Position numbers and translations under genes: made by a program | Shown: positions 1 through 5,297 of the stretch, one piece after another | Numbering within the stretch: position 1 is the stretch's first letter | Layout: every line of letters begins with the position of its first letter | Assembly: GCA_955652655.1 (NCBI GenBank) | Contig: CATPCK010000690.1 | Coordinates: 1-6,588, forward strand | From: an uncultured Ktedonobacteraceae bacterium | GTDB taxonomy: Bacteria > Chloroflexota > Ktedonobacteria > Ktedonobacterales > Ktedonobacteraceae | Direction of reading: 5' to 3' | Length of the DNA: 6,588 nucleotides | Notes under the pieces: generated by a model | Told to the model about the DNA's origin: nothing | The model's input: only the letters and a program-made list of their open reading frames with translations | Databases searched by the model: none

Positions 1-16
1 ACATAATCCCGTCATG

Positions 17-80
17 AGTAGGGGCCGCTTGATCGCGCCCACAGCCGATTGATCGGCCCTCGGTGCATATTTCGATATCC
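17..80 (+). repeat. 64-bp dispersed repeat, copy 1
   Basis: This stretch aligns without gaps to 5184-5247 in the same orientation, with 52 of 64 positions identical by eye. The longest perfect blocks are ATTGATCGGCCCTCG and CGATATCC. It contains two TTGATCG words exactly 20 bp apart (29-35 and 49-55) and an inverted repeat GCCGAT-TG-ATCGGC (45-58 region). It lies beyond the 3' end of the minus-strand acetyltransferase gene and overlaps no credible gene. It could be a decayed insertion-sequence end, a small non-autonomous element or a repeated protein-binding site; nothing here decides between these. Confidence 0.8.
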
Positions 81-217
81 AAATTATTTTGTTAACGGTC
101 ATAAGGGCGATAAACACCTTTTTCTCATTTTTATCAGGCAAAAATAAGGGTATATAACCATTAAAATATATTATCATGGTAATATTGTATGATATGGATG
201 TTTCGCCTGTCAAGTGT
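81..217. other. AT-rich intergenic tract
   Basis: About 29% GC by hand count, against about 50% for the neighbouring genes. It lies between repeat copy 1 and the stop codon of the acetyltransferase gene, so it would form that gene's 3' flank. It includes a short imperfect inverted repeat around 165-185 (ATATTA/TAATAT), but no convincing GC-rich terminator stem. No gene is seen. Confidence 0.6.
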
Positions 218-1498
218 TCAAAAGAAATCTGATCCCGCTATCCATGCTTGACTGAGTGGGAAAAGGACGTTGAGCGCTGGGATGAGTTCAGCAGGAAGCT
301 GTTGTCCTGGTTGAAGCAGAGCCCACGAGATGGGTCGGAAGCCAAAGATCAGTTGGGCAAACGTGTTCGAGCTGAGAGTGGCATGCAGCGGAGAGGAAGA
401 TGGTGTACTAATGGGACGTATACTGGTTGGGGTGACTTCAAGAAAGCTCGTAGAGGCATCAATGTTGAGCACAAGAGTGCCTGTCCAGTCCACGAGACGC
501 GAACGCTCTTGCCAGTACTTCTGCCAGAGAGGGAGCAATGACTGCAGTAGTGTTGGCACATGTACAAGACGCGCCATCCATCCACCGTTCGGGAAGGAAA
601 GCAGTTCGCTCCGTACAGGCATATGTTCTGTGAGAAAGTAAAATGTTGGATCGGTCGGAGGAAGGGGCCAACTCATTTCCTGGGGAGGCTCTGGTTCTGC
701 GTCAAGCAATTGTGCATGAGTATGGAGCAAAGCAAGCGTCGCAGGCCAGGTATCGGCAGCCACTTCATAGACATACAGCTTGCGTCTTCTCCGCGAAAGC
801 AGGAGATAGCCATGTAGCTCCTGTTCATAATTGAGAACCACAAGGGACCCAGTTTCGGCCAACTCGAACCAATTGGACAACAAATGCTCTTGTCGCTGGA
901 GCGTACGCATGGGAGCAAAACTGCCAAGGTAGGAACTATAGTGGCGCTGGTAGCAGCTCAGGAGTGCCGGAGCATCAGTCATCGTGGCAACTCGCACCAG
1001 GTAGGTGCCAGGATCGGTTTCTGGAAGCTGTTTTCGGGCGAGAGTATGTCGAGGCGTATCTTCAAGGATATCGATGTAGCCAAACTGCTGGTAGAAGTAG
1101 GCGAGTCCATGCAGGAACAGCAGGGCATACTGTTGGCTTTCTGCAACGCGAATAGCATCCTGCATGAGCGCTGTAGCAATCCCTTGATGACGGTAAGCTG
1201 GGTGCGTTGCCACGCCATTGATGCACGCGGTGCGGAGCCGAGCTGATCCCAGGCACATAGTGCGTTCAAGCAGAGCATAGCCCCCGACATACGTGTCCCC
1301 TAAGAAGGCACCCCGGAGTTGGTGAAGGTGAAAATCGGGATCATCCATGAGAAAGCGCCGTCGTTGTGCTGAGACGAGAGCGGCATCTTCATCAGGACGA
1401 AAAATTTCTGCATTGAGACGAAAGAACGCCTCCAACTCGGCAGGCATTTTGAGTGAATGAACCTGTAAATCAGATACTGCTGTCAGTCGATTCTTCAT
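218..1498 (-). CDS. Eis-like GNAT N-acetyltransferase
   Basis: Predicted 426-residue cytosolic acetyltransferase that moves acetyl from acetyl-CoA to an amine. Family members (Eis/PF13527 type) acetylate aminoglycosides, polyamines or peptides; the substrate here is unknown. The first GNAT domain shows the CoA-binding segment VATHPAYRHQGIA (residues 96-108), with the R/Q-x-x-G-x-A loop, and then FYQQFGY ending at Tyr141. That tyrosine fits the general acid of Eis enzymes. A second, degenerate GNAT domain follows (about 165-290). A C-terminal SCP2-like domain includes DWTGTLVLNI (337-346). The chain ends in Asp-Phe-Phe; in Mycobacterium tuberculosis Eis the C-terminal Phe carboxylate is the general base, so the intact end suggests activity. 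Length matches the family (about 400-430). ATG at 1498 is preferred over the upstream GTG at 1504, because GAAAGGTG overlaps that GTG and sits 5 nt before the ATG. The gene is monocistronic or distantly downstream of the HIT gene. Confidence 0.88.
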   Translation of the reverse strand: MKNRLTAVSDLQVHSLKMPAELEAFFRLNAEIFRPDEDAALVSAQRRRFLMDDPDFHLHQLRGAFLGDTYVGGYALLERTMCLGSARLRTACINGVATHPAYRHQGIATALMQDAIRVAESQQYALLFLHGLAYFYQQFGYIDILEDTPRHTLARKQLPETDPGTYLVRVATMTDAPALLSCYQRHYSSYLGSFAPMRTLQRQEHLLSNWFELAETGSLVVLNYEQELHGYLLLSRRRRKLYVYEVAADTWPATLALLHTHAQLLDAEPEPPQEMSWPLPPTDPTFYFLTEHMPVRSELLSFPNGGWMARLVHVPTLLQSLLPLWQKYWQERSRLVDWTGTLVLNIDASTSFLEVTPTSIRPISTPSSSPLHATLSSNTFAQLIFGFRPISWALLQPGQQLPAELIPALNVLFPLSQAWIAGSDFF

Positions 1499-1501
1499 GC
1501 A

Positions 1502-1509
1502 CACCTTTC
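1502..1509 (-). promoter_or_regulatory. Ribosome binding site deciding the GNAT start
   Basis: On the minus strand GAAAGGTG precedes ATG (1498-1496) with 5 nt between the GG and the start codon. The in-frame GTG at 1504-1502 lies inside this element, so it is unlikely to be the start. Confidence 0.55.
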
Positions 1510-1546
1510 ATATTATCCTACAACTTCGCCTTTTCGATCAGCCTTG

Positions 1547-1711
1547 TCATGCTGCTACTGTATCCGCTTTGGCCTTGCTTTGCAAGCCTTTTAGGAGTCC
1601 TGGTTCAGCCTGGCAATGCCCTGCCGTTGGCTTTGGAGTCGATTCCTTAGGCAATGGCGTAAAGGTCGGCGTAGGTTCTGGCTCAGATGTCGGACTTGGT
1701 ATAAGCGCCAT
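1547..1711 (-). pseudogene. Pro/Thr-rich 54-codon open fragment, possible gene remnant
   Basis: A minus-strand reading frame from ATG (1711) to TGA (1547) encodes 54 residues. The N-terminal half is strikingly Pro/Thr/Ser/Glu-rich (PSPTSEPEPTPTFTPLPKES, then TPKPT). The second half is Lys/Ala-rich. Such P/T repeats are typical of extracellular linkers in lipoproteins and surface proteins, which suggests a leftover of a larger gene. No Shine-Dalgarno sequence is seen before the ATG. The frame also stays open upstream into the end of the HIT gene, so the true beginning is unclear. It could equally be chance; an overlapping plus-strand frame of 80 codons exists but has no familiar features. Confidence 0.25.
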
Positions 1712-1725
1712 CCGTAGTAATGAAG

Positions 1726-2187
1726 TTATCGAGAGCTGATTCTGATCACGGCAGATCGAAGTGTTTCTTGTATTTGGAGGAGAGCAACCTCATCTTTATA
1801 GCGTTGTCTTGGCCAGAAGAACCCCTTGAGACCATCTTTCTTATGGCGAGGTACGAGATGAATATGCATGTGTGGCACACTTTGGCTGACGCGGTTGTTG
1901 ATAGCAACAAACGTTCCATCGGCTTGTAAACCTTCTTCAATGGCCCGTTCCAGCATTTGTGCATTCTGAAAGAGCGGTCCAACAAGTGAAACAGGAAGAT
2001 CGGCGAGCGTTTCATAATGGACCTTCGGCACTAACAGGCAATGTCCAGGAAAAAGAGGCCTTCTATCTAAGAAGGCCAGGGAAATGTCATCCTCAAAGAC
2101 GGTATACGCAGGTTCCTCATTACGAATGATTGCGCAGAAAATGCACGTATTGTTTGTGTTTGTTTCGCCCAGATAAGCATCGGGCAT
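1726..2187 (-). CDS. HIT-family nucleotide-binding hydrolase/transferase
   Basis: A 153-residue cytosolic protein of the histidine-triad superfamily. These enzymes bind nucleotides and hydrolyse phosphoramidates, AMP-linked compounds or dinucleoside polyphosphates through an AMP-histidine intermediate. The zinc-type CIFC pair lies at residues 15-18, the FPGHCLLVPKVHY strand at 46-58, and the triad VPHMHIHLVPR at 104-114. In the triad, His108 is the expected nucleophile between His106 and His110. Length is normal. In relatives the stretch before the triad often reads NxGxxxGQSVPH. Here it is NNRVSQSVPH, lacking both glycines, which may alter the phosphate-binding loop. ATG at 2187 follows GAGG (2199-2196, minus) by 8 nt, a usable ribosome site. 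The gene is transcribed away from the orphan ORF at 2299 and is followed after 220 bp by the acetyltransferase on the same strand; that distance argues against a tight operon. The exact substrate cannot be told from sequence. Confidence 0.92.
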   Translation of the reverse strand: MPDAYLGETNTNNTCIFCAIIRNEEPAYTVFEDDISLAFLDRRPLFPGHCLLVPKVHYETLADLPVSLVGPLFQNAQMLERAIEEGLQADGTFVAINNRVSQSVPHMHIHLVPRHKKDGLKGFFWPRQRYKDEVALLQIQETLRSAVIRISSR

Positions 2188-2245
2188 AGCTGAAACCTCG
2201 CTTTACAGCACATCCGCTAAATAATTACTTTATGTCGCAAGGCAT

Positions 2246-2255
2246 AGTATACAAT
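2246..2255. promoter_or_regulatory. Possible divergent -10 elements between HIT gene and small ORF
   Basis: AGTATACAAT reads as TATACT on the minus strand (towards the HIT gene, about 58 bp from its ATG) and as TACAAT on the plus strand (towards the 32-codon ORF). Both fit five of six positions of the TATAAT consensus. No good -35 hexamer is seen at 16-18 bp in either direction, so the call is weak. Confidence 0.3.
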
Positions 2256-2298
2256 ATGAACATATTTGCAGTTCGACGAGGAAAGCGGGTGTGTGTTT

Positions 2299-2397
2299 AT
2301 GACGTCAGAGCAGATCATCGCGAACTTGAAACAGTATGCCAGTGCCCAGGCCGTCGAAGGTATTATTAATCTCTGTTCGTTAATAGCTCGTATGTAG
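2299..2397 (+). CDS. Orphan 32-codon ORF, possibly a truncated gene start
   Basis: ATG to TAG encodes 32 residues beginning MTSEQIIANLKQYAS and ending in LCSLIARM. The composition looks like an ordinary amphipathic alpha-helical protein N-terminus, with sensible codon use. A second stop (TAA) directly follows the first. A weak GGG-containing ribosome site (2285-2290) lies about 9 nt upstream. The peptide is not recognised. No downstream frame clearly continues it, so it may be the surviving 5' end of a deleted or decayed gene, a genuine microprotein, or chance. Confidence 0.3.
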   Translation: MTSEQIIANLKQYASAQAVEGIINLCSLIARM

Positions 2398-2515
2398 TAA
2401 CCGTGACGAGGCCATAAATGATGTGGGGTATGATATCAGCCGCCCAGCCCGAGACTCCCCTCTTCTAGATACTGCCATTCTTCTTTCAGAGAAATTTTAG
2501 ATTTTATAGTTCAGC

Positions 2516-2543
2516 TTGACATAGAGTGAAATGCTGCTAAACT
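2516..2543 (+). promoter_or_regulatory. Candidate sigma-A-type promoter of the sialidase-like gene
   Basis: A perfect -35 hexamer TTGACA (2516-2521) is followed after 16 bp by TAAACT (2538-2543), which matches four of six -10 positions. A better-looking TATCAT at 2546-2551 is 24 bp from the -35, too far to pair with it. The region upstream is AT-rich (about 2495-2512), as expected for an UP-like element. Confidence 0.45.
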
Positions 2544-2570
2544 GCTATCATGCATTTGTTTTGATTAATG

Positions 2571-2585
2571 CTGTCCTGTCCTGTC
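2571..2585 (+). repeat. Pentanucleotide tandem repeat (CTGTC)x3
   Basis: Three perfect head-to-tail copies of CTGTC plus one extra C lie about 30 bp downstream of the candidate promoter, in the putative mRNA leader. The array is short and outside any coding frame. Confidence 0.7.
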
Positions 2586-2651
2586 CAGAGCAGAGAAAGG
2601 GGGAATTTCTTCTAGCGTAACCTCTGGCATTCAAGTTCGACAAGTCGTATA

Positions 2652-2675
2652 CCTAAAATGGCTTAGGAAATCCTA
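2652..2675 (+). promoter_or_regulatory. Overlapping inverted repeats just before the ribosome site
   Basis: CCTAA (2652-2656) can pair with TTAGG (2663-2667), while TAGGA (2664-2668) can pair with TCCTA (2671-2675) across only two bases. The two pairings share TAGG and exclude each other in RNA; in DNA the second is a near-perfect operator-like palindrome. It ends 11 bp before the Shine-Dalgarno sequence. The arms are short, so chance is possible. Confidence 0.3.
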
Positions 2676-2686
2676 CTATTCTATTT

Positions 2687-2696
2687 AAGGAAGAGG
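2687..2696 (+). promoter_or_regulatory. Ribosome binding site deciding a TTG start
   Basis: AAGGAAGAGG is strongly Shine-Dalgarno-like and ends 8 nt before TTG at 2705. The in-frame GTG at 2696 begins at the last base of this element and so cannot be the start used with it. Confidence 0.65.
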
Positions 2697-2704
2697 TGCT
2701 TGCC

Positions 2705-4501
2705 TTGAAACGACACGATGTAGTGAGCGTAATCAGAGGAAAGTCGAGTATCAAGTGGTTAATCCCACTCTTCTCGATGCTGACGATTCTATCAATGCTA
2801 TCAATGGCCCTTCCAGTTGCAGCTGTCAGTAGCGATACACTCGTCACTGTTGGCAGTCCCACCACACCGTTTTCCCAGAACAAGCAAAACGAACCGGCGA
2901 TCGCCGTGGACGCCAGTCACCCAAATATCCTGGTAGCGGGCTCGAACGATGAGCTTGACTTGGAGGCCTGCAACGCCGGTGATTCCACAACCTGCCCGTT
3001 CACTCAAGGGGTAGGTGTCTCAGGCATCTATTTTTCGTTCAATAGCGGTACAAGCTGGACGCAGCCGACCTATACTGGCTGGACAGCCAGGCAGTGTGTT
3101 GGTGCTCCCGGCTTTACCTGCACCCCCCAGGTTGGACCAATCGGCACATTGCCCTGGTACTATGAGAATGGCCTGGTCTCTGATGGTGACCCCGCGGTCG
3201 CCTTCGGCCCTGTCCCTGGTGCCAACGGCAAGTTCAGCTGGTCCAATGGCTCTCGTCTCTACTACGGCAATCTGACCAGCAACTTTAACGCGATTCGCTC
3301 CGAAGAGGCATTCAAAGGCTTCGAGGCCATCGCCGTTTCGCGGACCGACAACGTGACTGCCGCCGCAGCCGGCGCCAAGAGCGCCTGGATGCCGCCGGTC
3401 GTGATCTCTAAGCAGTCGACGACGACGTTCAGCGACAAGGATCAGGTCTGGGCGGACAACGCGTCAAGCAGCCCGTTCTTTGGCCACGTATACGTGTGCT
3501 GGGCCTCGTTCATGGGCCAGGAGAAGGGACACGGCACCCCTGCCCCACTGGTCGTCGCCACCTCCACCGATGGTGGCAACACCTGGACGCAGAAGCAGGT
3601 CACGGCGGCCGCTAACAACGGGCAGATCCAGCCGCTCGACGGCTGCACGATCCGCACCGATAGCCATGGCAACGTGTACGTCTTCGGCATCGGGACAGAT
3701 CCCACCACTAAGCTGCACTTCGAGTACATGGTTCCCTCTACCAACGGCGGCCAGAACTGGGACCGGCCCATCCAGATTCCCGGCGCCGTCACCCATCCTG
3801 GGGTGCTCGACCCGGTGCAGGGACGGCTCGTTGAGGACGGCGTCGCTGGCGCTCGCAACGACCTGGCGTGGGCTCCCTCAGTCGACATTGCCAACGGCTC
3901 TCCCACGGGCGCGGATGCGAGCAATCGGATGGTTCTGTCATACGTGAGCGGCACGACCGACCTGCCGCACGTGGTGTTCCGGGAGTCCACGAACGGCGGC
4001 ACCACCTGGTCGGCTCCCAGGAACATCGAGACCGCTGGCGATCGCGGCTACTACACTGCTCCAGCCATCTCGCCAAACGGGAAGGATGTCTACGTGGTGT
4101 ACAACGCCTTCACGACGCCGTTCCGCACCAACACCACCGATCCTCGTAGCATGGTGGGAGTCGTCCTGCACGCCGACACCTCGGCCAACAACCCCGCCAC
4201 GCCGACGGGCGCCTTCACGGAACTCCATCGGAGCCCTCCAGGCGACCCGCGAGGCTCAAGCGCGAACAGTTTGATCTCCGAATTCCTGGGTGACTACGTC
4301 TATGCCGTCGCTACGCGAACCTATGGAGCGGCAGTCTGGAACGACGTGCGCAACGCGGCAGATTGTCCCGCAGTCGATGCCTGGCGCATGTCCCTGCAAA
4401 CCGGCGGCTCGGTCCCACGCCCCGCGCCTGGTATCGTCTGCCCTGCGACGTTCGGCAACTCGGACATTTTCGGAGGGGCTTACGCGGACCCAACACCGTA
4501 G
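2705..4501 (+). CDS. Secreted sialidase-like Asp-box (BNR) beta-propeller protein
   Basis: A 598-residue exported protein with a sialidase-type beta-propeller fold. The N-terminus is basic (MKRHDVVSVIRGK), followed by a hydrophobic segment (about 17-40) and a likely signal-peptidase site after VAA near residue 40. Four Asp-boxes of the S-x-D/N-x-G-x-T-W type are visible: SFNSGTSW (111-118), STDGGNTW (287-294), STNGGQNW (345-352) and STNGGTTW (428-435). QNEPAIAVDASHPNILVAGSN (61-81), FLGDYVYAVA (527-536) and the C-terminal FGNSDIFGGAYADPTP (583-598) resemble bacterial proteins annotated 'sialidase family' or 'exo-alpha-sialidase'. I see no clear FRIP arginine motif, so true sialidase activity is doubtful; another glycan-binding or hydrolytic role is possible. 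The TTG start is chosen because AAGGAAGAGG lies 8 nt before it. GC is about 60-62% from roughly 2880 onward, but about 45% in the first 60 codons and in the upstream DNA. That suggests transfer or a domain swap. A hairpin follows the stop. Confidence 0.82.
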   Translation: MKRHDVVSVIRGKSSIKWLIPLFSMLTILSMLSMALPVAAVSSDTLVTVGSPTTPFSQNKQNEPAIAVDASHPNILVAGSNDELDLEACNAGDSTTCPFTQGVGVSGIYFSFNSGTSWTQPTYTGWTARQCVGAPGFTCTPQVGPIGTLPWYYENGLVSDGDPAVAFGPVPGANGKFSWSNGSRLYYGNLTSNFNAIRSEEAFKGFEAIAVSRTDNVTAAAAGAKSAWMPPVVISKQSTTTFSDKDQVWADNASSSPFFGHVYVCWASFMGQEKGHGTPAPLVVATSTDGGNTWTQKQVTAAANNGQIQPLDGCTIRTDSHGNVYVFGIGTDPTTKLHFEYMVPSTNGGQNWDRPIQIPGAVTHPGVLDPVQGRLVEDGVAGARNDLAWAPSVDIANGSPTGADASNRMVLSYVSGTTDLPHVVFRESTNGGTTWSAPRNIETAGDRGYYTAPAISPNGKDVYVVYNAFTTPFRTNTTDPRSMVGVVLHADTSANNPATPTGAFTELHRSPPGDPRGSSANSLISEFLGDYVYAVATRTYGAAVWNDVRNAADCPAVDAWRMSLQTGGSVPRPAPGIVCPATFGNSDIFGGAYADPTP

Positions 4502-4529
4502 TTGTTCGGGTGGGGATAGGTAGTTGTTT

Positions 4530-4559
4530 TGCTCGCTCCTGGATACCCAGGGGCGAGCA
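4530..4559. terminator. Strong hairpin between convergent genes
   Basis: TGCTCGCTCCTGG (4530-4542) pairs with CCAGGGGCGAGCA (4547-4559) over 13 bp, with one G-U pair and a four-base loop ATAC. It sits 28 bp after the stop of the sialidase-like gene and 51 bp beyond the stop of the convergent unknown gene, so it could end both transcripts. Neither side shows a proper T-run after the stem, so it is not a textbook intrinsic terminator; it may instead protect 3' ends. Confidence 0.6.
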
Positions 4560-4567
4560 CACACTTC

Positions 4568-4589
4568 TAGCCAGGACCTGTACTGGCTA
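4568..4589. terminator. Second, smaller hairpin in the convergent gap
   Basis: TAGCCAG (4568-4574) pairs perfectly with CTGGCTA (4583-4589) around an 8-base loop. It is nearer to the stop codon (4611) of the minus-strand unknown gene, 22 bp away. No T-tract follows on the minus strand. It may act together with the larger stem at 4530-4559. Confidence 0.4.
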
Positions 4590-4610
4590 CTTCGCAACGG
4601 CCCCGCATTT

Positions 4611-5084
4611 TTATTTCTTGTCGTCAGCACCAATAGCGTTTTGCAGCCGTTCAACGAGCAGGCGATAAGCGGCTGGATCGGATCGCTCTAACGACTGCAA
4701 GCCACTGATCAATCGATCAACGTCAGACAGCGTGGTATCTTTCTCCTTTGGTCCATTGACGAACGCAACGGCCGTTGTAACCTTCTCGGAGAGTGCATGA
4801 AACTGGTACAGTACGCCGCGCTCCTGCGGTGTGAGCTCATCCTGCGGTAAGCGGGCAACGAGCACATCTATTACATCAAGGATGCGCCCGAGCTGCATAC
4901 CATAGCTGCCCACTTCTCGAAGCACAGCGTTCTCAACGTCCACGTCCCCGGTATTGCAATTGATATAAAATTGCGGATTGTAGAAACGTTGCCAACTCGT
5001 CATTGGATCGATCATGAAGTTTTTAAAAGCATCCTGGAAGGGAAACGCCATCCCTTGTGAGCTATTCCTTTGTGGCTTATTCAT
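4611..5084 (-). CDS. Unrecognised 157-residue helical cytosolic protein
   Basis: I do not recognise this family with confidence. The product has no signal peptide or membrane segment. An aromatic-rich N-terminus (FPFQDAFKNFMIDP at 14-27, then WQRFYNPQFYI at 31-41) is followed by three probable helices: about 47-80 (VENAVLREVGSYGMQLGRILDV within it), 85-105, and a charged 117-151. The tail is DDKK. The start is well supported: AGGAGGAG (5098-5091, minus) lies 6 nt before ATG. It runs divergently from the PHB-depolymerase-type esterase and convergently with the sialidase-like gene. Its size, helical nature and aromatic N-terminus recall phasins or the PhaR/PhaE helper proteins of PHA metabolism. 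Together with the ester-hydrolase neighbours this permits a granule-associated role, but that is only a guess. An extended -10 (TGTTACACT, minus, 5158-5150) is a weak promoter candidate. Confidence 0.8.
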   Translation of the reverse strand: MNKPQRNSSQGMAFPFQDAFKNFMIDPMTSWQRFYNPQFYINCNTGDVDVENAVLREVGSYGMQLGRILDVIDVLVARLPQDELTPQERGVLYQFHALSEKVTTAVAFVNGPKEKDTTLSDVDRLISGLQSLERSDPAAYRLLVERLQNAIGADDKK

Positions 5085-5183
5085 GTTGTTCTCCTCCTGC
5101 TGGTCCGAAACGTCCTCTCTACATGCAATACAAAACTCTTACGTTCTGTAGTGTAACACCAGAAGTTCTTCTGCGTCTACAAC

Positions 5184-5247
5184 AGTAGGTGCCGATTTAT
5201 CGTGCACATCGCCAATTGATCGGCCCTCGCTGGATGTTCCGATATCC
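5184..5247 (+). repeat. 64-bp dispersed repeat, copy 2
   Basis: Gap-free counterpart of 17-80, same orientation, with twelve mismatches. The first TTGATCG word has become TTTATCG (5196-5202), while the second is intact (5216-5222), again 20 bp apart. The inner inverted repeat is weakened to GCCAAT-TG-ATCGGC by one change. It lies in the divergent intergenic region (5085-5374), about 130 bp upstream of the esterase start and about 100 bp upstream of the unknown gene's start. A regulatory role is therefore possible at this site, though copy 1 has no such position. Confidence 0.8.
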
Positions 5248-5297
5248 TGATTAAAAAGTCATCACCCATCCGCGAGCTGTTCACTTTCATACAGTTT

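Larger units (their letters stand above)
2398..2704 (+). other. Intergenic region with leader of the sialidase-like gene
   Basis: This 307-bp stretch holds no gene. It contains a sigma-A-type promoter candidate (2516-2543), three tandem CTGTC pentamers (2571-2585), a nested stem (CCAGAG 2585-2590 with CTCTGG 2622-2627, around GAGAAA 2593-2598 with TTTCTT 2606-2611), overlapping inverted repeats at 2652-2675 and a strong ribosome site at 2687-2696. If the promoter is right, the mRNA leader is about 155 nt, long enough to carry control. No known riboswitch is recognised. Confidence 0.5.

Noticed and set aside
248..1246. Plus-strand open frames of 60-120 codons across the acetyltransferase region
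   Set aside because: They lie antisense to a clear GNAT gene, show no domain pattern or ribosome site, and their frame openness is explained by the codon use of the real gene.
1573..1594. GGCCTTGC...GCAAGCC hairpin followed by TTTT on the plus strand, looking like a terminator
   Set aside because: No plus-strand gene ends upstream of it, and the stem contains a bulge. It is probably chance or part of the decayed fragment.
2398..2515. Continuation of the 32-codon ORF through a frameshift
   Set aside because: All three plus frames meet stops within a short distance after 2397 and none gives a convincing protein-like continuation.
3442..4228. Long antisense and alternate-frame open stretches (up to 194 codons) within the sialidase-like gene
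   Set aside because: High GC lengthens chance frames. Their translations are Arg/Pro/Ser-rich with no recognisable motif, whereas the main frame has four Asp-boxes.
4706..4730. TTGATC-like words inside the unknown gene resembling the repeat motif
   Set aside because: They are explained by coding sequence (Asp-Val-Asp-Arg-Leu-Ile-Ser region) and lack the flanking repeat consensus.
17..5247. Composite transposon bounded by the two 64-bp repeats
   Set aside because: The repeats differ at 19% of positions, there is no transposase between them, and no target duplication is visible. Independent old copies fit better.
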